From assembly GCA_012840245.1 (NCBI GenBank), contig DULR01000063.1:1-64000 (forward strand): a stretch of 64,000 bases of DNA, given 5' to 3'. Under the pieces are notes generated by a model. It saw nothing but the letters and a program-made list of their open reading frames with translations. It was not told the origin of the DNA and made no database searches. A program made the position numbers and the translations under genes. Shown one piece after another: positions 18,022 to 27,879 of the stretch (its first letter is position 1; each line of letters opens with the position of its first letter). This stretch comes from Clostridiaceae bacterium. Lineage in GTDB: Bacteria; Bacillota; Clostridia; DSM-8532.

Positions 18022-18274
18022 TCTTTTTAAAAAATAATTTTTAATATTTTCCATTACAAATATATACAGCAATCTTGAAAAGCTCATAAAATACGCATTT
18101 TCATCGATTCAACACCATAGAATAAATCTTGAGAATAATATTGATAAATCATGGTAAAATTCTTTCGGGAAGGTCTCTGCCCAGACCAGGCCCCGAGAGG
18201 CCATATTATTGAATTGCACAATTGCTTGTATTTGATATATAATTCAATCTGAATTATGTGAAATGGAGAATAAA

Positions 18275-19669
18275 ATGGAAAACCGAAGCTTTAGATTCGA
18301 TAGGAACAATATGACAGTCCATATGGTCGGAATCGGCGGCATCAGCATGAGCGGGCTTGCCGAAATTCTGATGAACAAGGATGTTAAAATAACAGGTTCA
18401 GATCTTCAGGAAACAGAAATAACAAAAAGACTGCGAGACATGGGAGCAGTCATAAACATCGGGCACAGTGCGGGAAATATTTCCGGCCAGGATCTGGTAG
18501 TATACACCGCAGCCGTATCTCAGGACAATCCGGAGCTTATCGAAGCCAGAAACTGTAATATACCCACAATTGAAAGATCCGAGCTTTTGGGCGCCATCAT
18601 GGATCAGTTCGAAAACTGCATCGCCGTATCCGGTACACACGGCAAGACAACTACTACTTCCATGATATCTTCGATCCTGCTGGAAGCAGGTCTTGACCCT
18701 ACCATACATGTGGGAGGCATTCTGGGCATCATAGGCGGCAACACGAGGATCGGCAACAGCTCATACTTCATAGCCGAGGCCTGCGAATACAAAAACAGCT
18801 TCCTGCATTTCAGGCCGTCTTTGGCCGTAGTGCTCAACATAGACGCCGATCATCTGGACTTCTTCAGGGATATCGAGCATATAAAGAGTTCATTCGAAGC
18901 TTTTCTTTCGAACGTAAGGACTCCGGGGCTGATCGTGCTCAATTTGGATGACCCTCATACAAAGAGCATTTCAAAAGTACTGACCCGTCCGGTCATAACC
19001 TATGGGATCAATTCTCCCGAGGCTGAATGGACATGCGACAAGATAACTATGAAGGAAGGTTACGCTGATTTCATCATCCTTCATAACAAAACCGCATGGG
19101 GCACTGTCAAGCTCTCAGTTCCCGGAATGCACAACGTTTCTAATGCCCTCGCAGCCATCGCGGCCTGCAGCGGGCTCGGAGTCCCAAAAGAGGCTATAAT
19201 AAAAGGTATCGGGAATTTCAAGGGAACCAGGAGACGCCTTGAGCATAAAGGAATAATAAACAATATCCAAGTCATGGATGACTACGCGCATCATCCGACA
19301 GAGATCCAGGCGACATTGACAGCTGCCAGGGTACTTGCAACCAACCGTCTTATATGCGTCTTCCAGCCTCACACATACACCAGGACCCATGAGCTTCTGG
19401 ATGATTTCTCAAGAGCCTTCGCCCTGGTGGACACGGTCATTGTGACCGACATCTATGCTGCGCGGGAAAAGGACACAGGCATCATAAACTCACGCACCCT
19501 GACAGACAGGATAAACCTGAATACCGGAAACGCTGTCTATATATCAGATTTTAATGATATAGTGAAATATCTTCATGAAAATACGGCCGCCGGAGATCTC
19601 ATACTGACCATGGGAGCAGGAAACGTTTATCAGGTTGCCGATATGTTTTTATCTGCTACCACAGTTTAG
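18275..19669 (+). CDS. murC: UDP-N-acetylmuramate--L-alanine ligase
   Basis: It adds the first amino acid to the peptidoglycan precursor. The 464-residue protein has the Rossmann start MVGIGGISMSGLAE, the ATP loop SGTHGKTTTT, the central Mur ligase domain and the C-terminal domain with DDYAHHPTEI and FQPHTYTRT. The ATG at 18275 is preferred because GGAG lies 7 bases before it; an ATG four codons upstream has no such site. It is alone on the plus strand, and its 3' end overlaps that of spoIIE by 14 bases. Confidence 0.97.
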   Translation: MENRSFRFDRNNMTVHMVGIGGISMSGLAEILMNKDVKITGSDLQETEITKRLRDMGAVINIGHSAGNISGQDLVVYTAAVSQDNPELIEARNCNIPTIERSELLGAIMDQFENCIAVSGTHGKTTTTSMISSILLEAGLDPTIHVGGILGIIGGNTRIGNSSYFIAEACEYKNSFLHFRPSLAVVLNIDADHLDFFRDIEHIKSSFEAFLSNVRTPGLIVLNLDDPHTKSISKVLTRPVITYGINSPEAEWTCDKITMKEGYADFIILHNKTAWGTVKLSVPGMHNVSNALAAIAACSGLGVPKEAIIKGIGNFKGTRRRLEHKGIINNIQVMDDYAHHPTEIQATLTAARVLATNRLICVFQPHTYTRTHELLDDFSRAFALVDTVIVTDIYAAREKDTGIINSRTLTDRINLNTGNAVYISDFNDIVKYLHENTAAGDLILTMGAGNVYQVADMFLSATTV

Positions 19670-22001
19670 TCACCAATACGGTCATATCGTCATGTTTCTC
19701 TTTGCTGCGGCTCAAAGCCTCCTGCAAAATGCTGTCGGCTATTTGCTGCGAGTTTACCGTATCCAGTCCGTCAATGAAGTTTTGCAGGCCAAGGCTTTCT
19801 CCTTCCTCTGAAAATGTGTCCAGCACACCGTCTGAAAACATGATCACAAAATCCCCGCCTGAAAGGTTCGCAGGCTTGTAATGAACTGTCACCAGACTGT
19901 CGGGTTCACCTTCCGTATCTACTTTCTGGGTTTCATGCCGGCTTTTTATAAATGAAGGCGGAGCGCCATATTTGAAAAATGAGGTCTCCCCGTTGGAAAG
20001 ATCGATGGCGCAGATGTCCATAGTAGCTAGCCTGTCGTTCTCTCCCCGGAGATTGAGGTACAGATTAAGGAACCTTATCGCAAGGTTGATGTCGATACCA
20101 TCTTCCAGCATATTCTCAAGCATCTGGATAGTGGTGCGGCTGAATCTTTCTGCCCTTCTGCCGCTTCCTGCGCCGTCGCTGATGGCGCTTATATGGTAAC
20201 CATGATTAGTTATGAAGAAGGCAAAATTGTCACCGGAAATGTTCTGGTTTTCCCTGCTGGCGCGGGCTATTCCCGTAATGGTCTTATACTTTGGTTTTTT
20301 CATATAGCGTACGACCGTATATCCTAAAAGATCTCTTCTGCATTCACCAATGCGGATAAAATTCCTGTGAACATTCTCCTGCACCATTTCATCCAGATCA
20401 TTTGCGTTCAGTTTGTGCCTTGTTTCAAATAATACCTCCAGATAAGGCTTAGCTTCATTGCCTGATTTATATCTGAATCCTGATACAGGCAGATTTCTGC
20501 TTCCGGCAGCGCAAAGCAGCCTTTCCTCCACTTCGGTATCCCGGCTTACTGTTTCATTGAGACTTCTGGCAAAAGCCATGATCCCCCCTGAAATGATGGC
20601 AGCCTGTTTGCCAAGCAGCATTCGGCTCTCACGCAGTTTCTGCCTCCATACCTTATCGGCTTTATATATGGAGTATCCTGTTTCAAGAGCATCGATAAAT
20701 TTATCCTGTTTCGTACACAGGCTTCTGAACCATGCCGGAAGCTCAGGTTGTCCCATTTCATCGGTTTTGGGGTCTGAAATGGTTTCTTCGATCAGCTTAT
20801 AGGTTTTATAAAAGTATGTATTCCAGCATCTGTCACACATGCTGCAGCGATTGCATACCTTTTCGGCGACTGCTTCTATTATCCACTGAGCAATGGAGTC
20901 CGTATCCTCTTCATCCTCTGCTACCGTCTCCTCAATACTTCTGGATACCCGTGAAAGAGCCTTGCTCAGGACATAAAGCTTATCTGCGGCCTCATGGTTT
21001 TTTGCCGCATCATATGCCTCTGCGTTTTCGGTCCTTATCTTAATACCGGCAAGCTCATCGCACAGAAAATTGATAACCGGTCCGGGAATAAGCAGAAACA
21101 GGATCCCCGCCGCCAATGCTTCATAATATTTGATTATCAGGCCTCCGCCCAGAACTGAAATACCGGAGAAAAAGATGACTACCGCTGTCCACATGACTGT
21201 GCTCACAACCCGGTTCTTCACCGGGAGCCCGACCATAGCCCCGGCCAGCGCGAACATACCGGGGATCTGAAGCGATGCAGGCAAATCGTAAAGAGCTATC
21301 ACCATACCCATTACCGTGCCCATCAATGCGCCGGCGCTGCTTCCCTTTCTCCTTGCGATTATGATAACAGCCAGTCCTGCCAGCACCGCTCCCAGTTCAC
21401 AGTTCCATAGCGTTACGCCTTCAAGGCTTATTATGACTATACTTACCAGTACGGTTTTCGAAAAGAAAGTCTTCCCGTCGAATACATACCTGGACTTCGG
21501 CTGCCGGAACATCTCGGAGCAAGACGCCAGAACGACAGAAATCGAAAAGACCATCAATCCGCACAGGATCGATACTATAAGATCATAAAGGTGAAAGCCT
21601 TGCATGGCTCCCCTCAGCAGTCCTGTAAAACCTATGATGACCCCTGCCAGGACTGATCTTGAGAAGGCTGTTCCGTTCTTTTCTCCAATATTGAAAACAA
21701 GATGCGCCAAAACCTCAAAAAGCAGTAATGACAATACCTGCCTTATGGTCTCGTATAGATTTGAAAACAGCAGGTTGCCCAGGGATATGGAAATAATGGC
21801 AAATACTTTTGATATACCGCTGAAGCCTGCAGCTACGTAAAACGATGCGGCAAAAGGCCGTATGACTTCGAAAAAGTTCGCCCTTGAAAAGGCAAAACAC
21901 AGAACAAATGAAACCAACCGGGGAACACTTATGTTCGATATATGGTAAAGAAGGTTCTTTAGAGGTTTTCTGCCGGCTTTTATTACAGATACGCTTTCCA
22001 T
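19656..22001 (-). CDS. spoIIE: Stage II sporulation protein E, PP2C phosphatase
   Basis: SpoIIE dephosphorylates SpoIIAA at the polar septum and thereby switches on sigma-F in the forespore. The 781-residue protein has an N-terminal membrane region of about ten segments (residues 25-315), a central regulatory region with a cysteine cluster (CNRCSMCDRCW, about 380-392), and a C-terminal PP2C domain with the metal-binding ISDGAGSG (about 600) and FSDGVLD (about 735). GGGAGGG precedes the start. Confidence 0.95.
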   Translation of the reverse strand: MESVSVIKAGRKPLKNLLYHISNISVPRLVSFVLCFAFSRANFFEVIRPFAASFYVAAGFSGISKVFAIISISLGNLLFSNLYETIRQVLSLLLFEVLAHLVFNIGEKNGTAFSRSVLAGVIIGFTGLLRGAMQGFHLYDLIVSILCGLMVFSISVVLASCSEMFRQPKSRYVFDGKTFFSKTVLVSIVIISLEGVTLWNCELGAVLAGLAVIIIARRKGSSAGALMGTVMGMVIALYDLPASLQIPGMFALAGAMVGLPVKNRVVSTVMWTAVVIFFSGISVLGGGLIIKYYEALAAGILFLLIPGPVINFLCDELAGIKIRTENAEAYDAAKNHEAADKLYVLSKALSRVSRSIEETVAEDEEDTDSIAQWIIEAVAEKVCNRCSMCDRCWNTYFYKTYKLIEETISDPKTDEMGQPELPAWFRSLCTKQDKFIDALETGYSIYKADKVWRQKLRESRMLLGKQAAIISGGIMAFARSLNETVSRDTEVEERLLCAAGSRNLPVSGFRYKSGNEAKPYLEVLFETRHKLNANDLDEMVQENVHRNFIRIGECRRDLLGYTVVRYMKKPKYKTITGIARASRENQNISGDNFAFFITNHGYHISAISDGAGSGRRAERFSRTTIQMLENMLEDGIDINLAIRFLNLYLNLRGENDRLATMDICAIDLSNGETSFFKYGAPPSFIKSRHETQKVDTEGEPDSLVTVHYKPANLSGGDFVIMFSDGVLDTFSEEGESLGLQNFIDGLDTVNSQQIADSILQEALSRSKEKHDDMTVLVTKLW

Positions 22002-22172
22002 TTTATCCTATGTCCCTCCCAAAATTTTTCTTTCGTATAAACAGAACATTAAAATTATATGAGAGGAACAGCTCAAATATTATTTCCTGTCGGTTATGCG
22101 GGAAATAACAACGGTCATGGGAAGTGACAGGTATGTCTTTGGCGCACAGTGCGCGCTCCCTGCGATAAGATA

Positions 22173-22796
22173 TTACAGATTTTTGTAGTAATAGATAGCC
22201 AGCTGGGTCCTGTCCCTCAGATCCAGCTTTTCGAGAATGGTGCTGATATAATTTCTGACCGTTCCTTCGCCCAGGAACATTTTTTCCGCTATTTCCTTAT
22301 TTGATAAGCCGTTGGCCACGTGGACCACTATCTCCAGCTCTCTTTCGGTCAGTTTATGCTTCAGTCTTTCCTGCTTGTACCCGTTGGAATTTATAAGCAC
22401 AGGTATCCTGGAGATGATTTCATCCCCGAATACTCTCTGTCCCAGAAAAACAGCCTTGATGGCAGAATTTATGCTTTCAAAATTTTGCTTTAAAATGTAG
22501 CCCTTCGCTCCGATCAAAAATGCCCTTGCTATATACTCATCATCGGAAAAGGTCGTCAGAAAAAGGATCTTAGCCGTATTGTCCTTTTCTATTATGGTTT
22601 TTGCCGCATCTATACCCGTCTTTCCTTCCATCCTTATATCCATCAGCAGAACATCAGGCTTCAACGAATCATACAGTCTGATGGCTTCATCAGCGCTAAA
22701 ACCGGTGCCTGCGACCTCGATCTCCCCGTCGGCTTCCAATATTGTTTTGAGGGATTCCACCACTAATTTGTCATCATCGACTACCAGTACTCTCAT
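22173..22796 (-). CDS. NarL/FixJ-family response regulator
   Basis: The receiver domain (residues 1-120) starts MRVLVVDDDK, with the phosphoacceptor aspartate in LLMDIRM and the signalling lysine in AKGYILK. The C-terminal LuxR helix-turn-helix reads LTEREIEIV-like (LTERELEIVVHVANGLSNKEIAE). The ATG at 22796 gives the normal receiver start; an upstream ATG adds residues that overlap the kinase gene. It overlaps the kinase gene by 23 bases, so the pair is co-translated. The target is unknown. Confidence 0.93.
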   Translation of the reverse strand: MRVLVVDDDKLVVESLKTILEADGEIEVAGTGFSADEAIRLYDSLKPDVLLMDIRMEGKTGIDAAKTIIEKDNTAKILFLTTFSDDEYIARAFLIGAKGYILKQNFESINSAIKAVFLGQRVFGDEIISRIPVLINSNGYKQERLKHKLTERELEIVVHVANGLSNKEIAEKMFLGEGTVRNYISTILEKLDLRDRTQLAIYYYKNL

Positions 22797-23925
22797 TGCT
22801 ATGAGCCTCCTTGGGTACGGCAATAAATATTTCAAATCCATTTTCAGTGATTATATTTATGTTTCCGCTCAGTGAATGGACTCTGTCGATCATGTTCCTT
22901 ATGCCAAGTCCATCATTGACATCAAACTTTTTCACTTTTCCGTTATCCTTTATGATCAGCTGATAAAGTGCCGGATGTTCGTTTAGGATAACCTTCACCT
23001 CGGTAGCATCCGAATGGTTTATTATATTCGTAAGCGCCTCCTGCAATATGGATATGAATGCGTATTTGACTTTTTTGTCGGGATTTCCGCTGATGTTATA
23101 ATCATAAACTATTTCGCAGAAAGAAAAATTATTTATAATCTCAGTAAGTTTTGCATTCAGATCGACAGACTCGTCATACAGTCTGTGGACGCTTTCCCTT
23201 ATACTGTTCATGGCTCTGGACAGCGTATCATGCAACGCCTGTATGTTACCGCTTAGTCTTTCATCCCTGTTGAGGGTTTTAAGGGCTCCGGACTGCAATA
23301 TGGCGCTGGACAGCAGGTGTCCAACATTATCATGTATCTCTCTTGCTATTCGGTTGCGTTCGTTCATCGTGGCAAGGCTCAACTCATTATCCTGCTTTTC
23401 CAGCAGTTCATTCTTCTGCTTTTCGAGCTGTATGGACATCTCCCTTGCAGTATCGCTCAGATCTCTGTATCTCTCCTCCATTCGGCGTCCTGTTTCCATC
23501 CGGTTCCTCAGAAGAACCGATAATATGATCATTATACAGACTATAACAGGCATTATGATGTCATCGCCATCAAATAATTCAGCTAAGGGAACAAGGGCAA
23601 GAAGATTTACAGCCTGAAGTTTGTGGAACAGCATGTCATAGGCTATCAGTGGGAGAAAGAAAAGAAACTCTTCAAAGAAAAATGACAGAACGATAAAGCC
23701 CACAGAAAGGAACGCTTTGATTCTGTAATCGTCGAAGTAGCTCAGCAAACAGCCAAGCACGAAACTGATGAGCACTACTGCGGCATAAATGCCCATATTT
23801 GTCTGACCTAAGTATACAGCCAGGCAGCATATGAATATTGCCAGCTTGTCGACCAGTCCGGCATATTTTCGCATGACAGTGTTCCTTGTCATAATCAGCT
23901 TCTCCTTCAGTTTGGATAATATCAT
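22774..23925 (-). CDS. NarL-type sensor histidine kinase
   Basis: A 383-residue membrane kinase. Four to five hydrophobic segments fill residues 25-135. A coiled coil (about 140-185) leads to the HisKA_3 dimerisation helix with the phosphorylated histidine in RIAREIHDNVGH (about residue 198), followed by a HATPase_c domain (GLGIRNMIDRV). It partners the response regulator that overlaps its 3' end. The sensor has no large extracellular loop, so the signal is likely in or at the membrane. Confidence 0.92.
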   Translation of the reverse strand: MILSKLKEKLIMTRNTVMRKYAGLVDKLAIFICCLAVYLGQTNMGIYAAVVLISFVLGCLLSYFDDYRIKAFLSVGFIVLSFFFEEFLFFLPLIAYDMLFHKLQAVNLLALVPLAELFDGDDIIMPVIVCIMIILSVLLRNRMETGRRMEERYRDLSDTAREMSIQLEKQKNELLEKQDNELSLATMNERNRIAREIHDNVGHLLSSAILQSGALKTLNRDERLSGNIQALHDTLSRAMNSIRESVHRLYDESVDLNAKLTEIINNFSFCEIVYDYNISGNPDKKVKYAFISILQEALTNIINHSDATEVKVILNEHPALYQLIIKDNGKVKKFDVNDGLGIRNMIDRVHSLSGNINIITENGFEIFIAVPKEAHSNESTGSR

Positions 23926-23987
23926 TTTTACCTGCCGGAGACAATACGGGAAGGATTCCCGCGATTTTCAGGTCGTCATCTGATCAT

Positions 23988-25037
23988 TCAAGGCCGGGCA
24001 TAACGGAGGTGAGGAGTCTGCCTGTTCCATTTGGCGATATCCTTGCCCCATTGCTGTTTATATCGCAGATATCCGGCCTTGTCGTCTGAAAACATTGCTT
24101 CACGCATCAGCTTCAGATAGCTCTCCCAGCGATCGGTGGTGAGCTCACCACTGTCTATCGCCGCCCTGACTGCACAACCCGGTTCTGTCTGATGGCGGCA
24201 GTCACTGAACCTGCACTGACCCAAAAAGCTTTCCACATCGCTGAAAGCTTCACCCAGGCCATTGCTCACATCCCACATGCCAAGCTCCCGCATGCCTGGG
24301 GTGTCGATTATCATAACTCCGTTGGGCAGCATGATGAGCTGACGATGGGTAGTCGTGTGACGGCCTCTCGAGTCATCCTCCCGGATATCACCTGTTGCCA
24401 TGATATCCTGCCCTGCAAGCACATTTACAAGGCTCGACTTTCCTACACCGGATGAGCCAAGGAAGACAATAGTCTTTTGTGGTTTTAAATAATCTTCGAG
24501 CGCCTCAAGCCCATAGCCGGTTTTTGCGCTTATGGCATACACTCCGACTCCGGGAGCTACATTTTGCGCCTTCCGGATCTGATCGGAACGATCATCTGCA
24601 AGGTCAGCCTTTGTCAGTATGATAACCGGAACAGCTCCGGACTGCCATGCCAGTGTGACATAACGCTCCATGCGTCTTACGTTGAAGTCATGGTTGAGAG
24701 ATTGCATTATGAAAACATAGTCAAAATTCGCGGCAACCGCCTGTTCCCCCTTGCCGGGTATCGGATCGAGCCTGGAAAAGAAGGATCTTCTTTCAAGAGT
24801 CTTAATTATCTGACTGTCGCCGCCAGGGTTGTGATTTATCATCACAAAATCGCCTGTGGTCGGGAACTCCTCTGTCCCGTCATAATAATATATGCTTGCC
24901 TTAAGCCTGCCAAATGCATATCCGAATTCGCAAACAAGCTCATATCTCTCCTTGTGCACTGCCGTTATGCGTGCCGGGATGCCATCAAAACCTTCAGGCA
25001 CCATTGTTGGTATAAATCCGTAATCTGTCAGATTCAA
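23988..25037 (-). CDS. rsgA: Ribosome small-subunit-dependent GTPase A
   Basis: RsgA checks late 30S assembly. It shows the circularly permuted GTPase order: an OB-fold N-terminus, then G4 (LTKADL), G1 (GSSGVGKSSL), G2 (GRHTTTHRQ) and G3 (DTPGMRELG), and a C-terminal zinc knuckle (CRFSDCRHQTEPGC). The length of 349 residues is normal. The start is TTG at 25037, 8 bases after GGAGGG. An RNA candidate lies upstream on the same strand. Confidence 0.95.
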   Translation of the reverse strand: MNLTDYGFIPTMVPEGFDGIPARITAVHKERYELVCEFGYAFGRLKASIYYYDGTEEFPTTGDFVMINHNPGGDSQIIKTLERRSFFSRLDPIPGKGEQAVAANFDYVFIMQSLNHDFNVRRMERYVTLAWQSGAVPVIILTKADLADDRSDQIRKAQNVAPGVGVYAISAKTGYGLEALEDYLKPQKTIVFLGSSGVGKSSLVNVLAGQDIMATGDIREDDSRGRHTTTHRQLIMLPNGVMIIDTPGMRELGMWDVSNGLGEAFSDVESFLGQCRFSDCRHQTEPGCAVRAAIDSGELTTDRWESYLKLMREAMFSDDKAGYLRYKQQWGKDIAKWNRQTPHLRYARP

Positions 25038-25133
25038 CTTTCAAACCCTCCATTATCGATGGATTAAAAAGAGTAAAAATCATAACTTTCATAAATCAAC
25101 AACTCCTTTCGTTCCATAATTCAGTACAGGAAT

Positions 25134-25180
25134 ATAAAAAACCGCAGAAAGCAGCCTTCAGAAAAGCTTGCAAACCGCGG
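25134..25180 (-). terminator. Second terminator-like hairpin in the rsgA upstream region
   Basis: On the minus strand CCGCGG and TGCGG arms enclose an imperfect stem and are followed by six T (25135-25140). It lies about 100 bases before rsgA and after the RNA candidate's own terminator. Confidence 0.5.
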
Positions 25181-25195
25181 GTTATAAATAAGCAT

Positions 25196-25403
25196 GCAAA
25201 AAGCACACCCATTCGATGTGCCTGCAAAATTCACAGTATTCACGAAAGGTTACTTTATAAGGGGAACAGCAAAACAAGGCGTCATGACACCAGACATGGA
25301 CCACCCGTATTTTGCCCCATATTCAGTTTTAAGACACTATCACCTCGTATACAGCAGTCATTAAAACTATCCCCTTTCTTGCCTGCGTTCAGCAGTTAGT
25401 AAC
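25196..25403 (-). ncRNA. Structured RNA candidate with own promoter and terminator, upstream of rsgA
   Basis: The predicted transcript starts at about 25403. GTTACT (25398-25403) at the 5' end pairs with AGTAAC (25249-25254), closing a domain. Inside are the hairpin CTGC/GCAG, a stem AAGGGG/CCCCTT, a hairpin with perfect arms AGTTTTAA/TTAAAACT, and an arm GCAAAA/TTTTGC that ends in a GTCATGAC-containing loop. A terminator hairpin (25203-25221, GCACA/TGTGC) with five T follows. Size and closed-end shape are compatible with 6S RNA or with an attenuating leader. I found no SRP, tmRNA, RNase P or known riboswitch signature. Confidence 0.5.
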
Positions 25404-25409
25404 GAACAT

Positions 25410-25439
25410 ATATTACCATATATGATCGGGGATTTTCAA
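25410..25439 (-). promoter_or_regulatory. Promoter of the structured RNA candidate
   Basis: On the minus strand TTGAAA (25434-25439) and TAATAT (25410-25415) are separated by 18 bases. The expected start, about 7 bases on, coincides with the 5' arm of the closing stem at 25403. Confidence 0.6.
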
Positions 25440-25487
25440 TATAGTGATGAAAATCCGTTTCCTTTAGTGTGCTACTGAAAATTTCCT

Positions 25488-25703
25488 ATGAAAAGATTCT
25501 TCGCTTCGCTCAGAATGACACGGGGGCGATCCTTGCAGCCGCCAGATCAAAAATGAGTCAAAGTGTCCGTCCCCAAAACTCATAAAGTGTCCGTCCCCAA
25601 AACTCATATGAAAAGATTCTTCGCTTCGCTCAGAATGACACGGGGGGATCCTTGCAGCCGCCAGATCAAAAATGAGTCAAAGTGTCCGTCCCCAAAACTC
25701 ATT
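25488..25703. repeat. Tandem duplication of a repeat A + GGGACGG-palindrome block
   Basis: Two nearly identical blocks start at about 25488 and 25608, a period of 120 bases. Each block contains a repeat A arm, the stretch GATCCTTGCAGCCGCCAGAT, and a palindrome with arms AATGAGT/ACTCAT. The first block has an extra truncated half-palindrome (25584-25607). It fills the gap between the divergent rsgA side and the ABC transporter. No coding sequence is seen here. Confidence 0.85.
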
Positions 25704-25798
25704 GTGACATTTGTCATGCAAAGCAGTGATTCATGACACTTAAAACACCATGGTTTTGCAGGTATCATTAAATCAGAAAATCGTGGAGGTCGTTACCT

Positions 25799-26731
25799 AT
25801 GATAGTTAAGGTCAGGAATCTTGTGAAACGATATGGAGATCTGATCGCTCTGGATCATCTGTCTTTTTCGATAAAAGAAGGCGAGATATTCGGTCTGCTT
25901 GGTCCCAATGGCTCAGGCAAAACTACTGCAATAAACTGTATACTGTCGCTGCTCAAATATGACAAGGGCGAGATCGAGGTGTTCGGCGAGCCAATGACAC
26001 CTGAAGCCTATCATATCAAGCGCAACATCGGGATCGTCATGCAGAATGTGGCGGTTTTCAACGAACTGACCGTTTATGAGAACATCGATTACTTCTGCGG
26101 TCTTTATATAAAAGATAAAAATCTTAAGAAGCAGCTTGTGGAGGAAACCATAGAATTCACAGGCCTGAACGAATACAGGAACTTCAGGCCGAAAAAGCTT
26201 AGCGGCGGACTTCTGAGAAGGCTTAACATAGCCTGTGGAATTGCGCACAAACCGAAGCTGATCATACTGGATGAGCCTACCGTCGCCGTCGACCCTCAAA
26301 GCCGCAACAAAATTCTTGAAGGGATCAGGAAGCTTAATTCCAAAGGCGCCACGATAATATACACCTCTCATTATATGGAAGAGGTCGAACAGATCTGCAG
26401 CCGCATCATGATAATCGACAAAGGAAAAGCCATCGCGACGGGAACCAAGGAAGAGCTGAAGGCTATGATCTCACTGGGAGAGAAGATCACAGTGGAATCC
26501 TATGATGTATCCGGTGAACAGCTTGCAAGACTGAAGCAGCTTCCCAACATCGTATCAGTTGAGTACAGCAATCCCCTTATCGAGATAAAGTCGAGCAAAG
26601 GCAAGAACAATCTCGAGAATGTTCTTGAGTTCATAAAGAAAGAAAACATCCCGTTTGGGAAAATATATTCGGAACTTCCTACACTTAATGATGTTTTCCT
26701 TGAGATCACAGGCAAGGAATTGAGAGACTGA
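25799..26731 (+). CDS. ABC exporter, ATP-binding subunit
   Basis: This 310-residue ATPase powers the two membrane subunits encoded just downstream. It has Walker A GPNGSGKTT (about residue 39), the Q-loop in VMQNVAVF, the signature LSGGLLRRLNIA, Walker B LIILDEPTVAVDP and the H-loop YTSHYMEE. The C-terminal about 80 residues are the extra domain common in ABC-2 drug and lipid exporters. GTGGAGG precedes the start. The substrate is unknown. Confidence 0.93.
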   Translation: MIVKVRNLVKRYGDLIALDHLSFSIKEGEIFGLLGPNGSGKTTAINCILSLLKYDKGEIEVFGEPMTPEAYHIKRNIGIVMQNVAVFNELTVYENIDYFCGLYIKDKNLKKQLVEETIEFTGLNEYRNFRPKKLSGGLLRRLNIACGIAHKPKLIILDEPTVAVDPQSRNKILEGIRKLNSKGATIIYTSHYMEEVEQICSRIMIIDKGKAIATGTKEELKAMISLGEKITVESYDVSGEQLARLKQLPNIVSVEYSNPLIEIKSSKGKNNLENVLEFIKKENIPFGKIYSELPTLNDVFLEITGKELRD

Positions 26732-26742
26732 GAGGTGAAGCC

Positions 26743-27879
26743 ATGTTTGCCCATATTTTTATGAACAGGCTGAGATGCCTTTTAAGGGATAAGGAGACCA
26801 TCTTCTGGACTTTTGCCTTCCCGCTCGCTCTGTCTTTGTTTTTTTATCTTGCCTTGTCCAATATCGGAAAGGGAGAGACATTCCAGGAAATAGATATAGC
26901 TGTTGTGAACGATTCCCGGTATCAGGAGGATCTGTATTTCAAAACAGCTCTGGAGGAAGCCTCAAAAGGCGAAGACAGGTTATTCGACCTTACTCTGGCA
27001 ACTGAAGAGGAAGCCGGAAAACTCCTGGAGAATGGCTCAATAAAGGGATATATAAAAGCCGGAGATCAGATCGAACTGGTCGTGAAGGAATCAGGTATGT
27101 ATCAAAGTATAATAAAAAGTTTCCTCGATAACTACTCCCAGACTTTCAAAGCAGTTGAAACAGTATTGCGCAATGACCCCAAAAAGTATCAGGAAGTCAT
27201 GGAAAGCCTGAAGGACAGAAAGAACTATGTAAAGGAAGTACCGACAGCAGGCGGAAAACCCGATATCGTGATCAACTATTTCTATACACTGATAGCAATG
27301 GCCTGCATGTACGGAAGCTTCTTTGGGATGCGGGAAACTTCGGACATACAAGCCGACATCTCTCCTCTTGCTGCAAGAATAAACATAGCACCGGTCCATA
27401 AGCTAAAAGCGTTCTTATCCAGCATATGTGCATCGATGCTGATCCATCTTGTTGTCATGCTGGCTCTCCTTGGCTTTATCCGTTATGTCCTGAATATCGA
27501 TTTTGGGCCAAGAACCGGGTATGTGCTGCTGACAATGGTCATAGGCTCGATCACCGGGGTATTCTTCGGTGCGTTCGTAAGCGCGCTTGTAAAAAAATCA
27601 GAGGGTATAAAAGTGGCAGTCCTTATCGGAGTATCCATGCTGGGCTCATTCCTGGCAGGCATGATGTATATCGATATTAAATATCTGATAAGTATGAACG
27701 TGCCCTTCCTGTCCTGGATCAACCCCGTGAATCTTCTGACAGATGCTTTCTACAGCCTGTACTACCTGGACGATCTCTCAAGATATGCGCTCAATATTGG
27801 CGTTTTGTCAGGATTTGCAACGCTGTTCTGCGTGTTGACCTACCTTATTTTAAGGAGGCGGAAATATGCCGGTTTATAA
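26743..27879 (+). CDS. ABC-2 type permease subunit 1
   Basis: This 378-residue membrane protein has the ABC-2 plan: a first segment at about residues 18-40, a large extracytoplasmic domain (about 45-180), then five more membrane segments. It lies 11 bases after the ATPase gene, and its end overlaps the next permease by 14 bases, so the three genes form one operon. Confidence 0.9.
   Translation: MFAHIFMNRLRCLLRDKETIFWTFAFPLALSLFFYLALSNIGKGETFQEIDIAVVNDSRYQEDLYFKTALEEASKGEDRLFDLTLATEEEAGKLLENGSIKGYIKAGDQIELVVKESGMYQSIIKSFLDNYSQTFKAVETVLRNDPKKYQEVMESLKDRKNYVKEVPTAGGKPDIVINYFYTLIAMACMYGSFFGMRETSDIQADISPLAARINIAPVHKLKAFLSSICASMLIHLVVMLALLGFIRYVLNIDFGPRTGYVLLTMVIGSITGVFFGAFVSALVKKSEGIKVAVLIGVSMLGSFLAGMMYIDIKYLISMNVPFLSWINPVNLLTDAFYSLYYLDDLSRYALNIGVLSGFATLFCVLTYLILRRRKYAGL

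Noticed and set aside
25196-25403. SRP RNA, tmRNA or RNase P RNA identity for the structured RNA
   Set aside because: It lacks the GGAAGC-type SRP tetraloop region, the tmRNA alanine-acceptor ends and the GAGGAAAGTCC of RNase P.
25488-25703. Possible CRISPR-like repeat array
   Set aside because: Only two copies of a 120-base block without regular spacers, and no cas genes.
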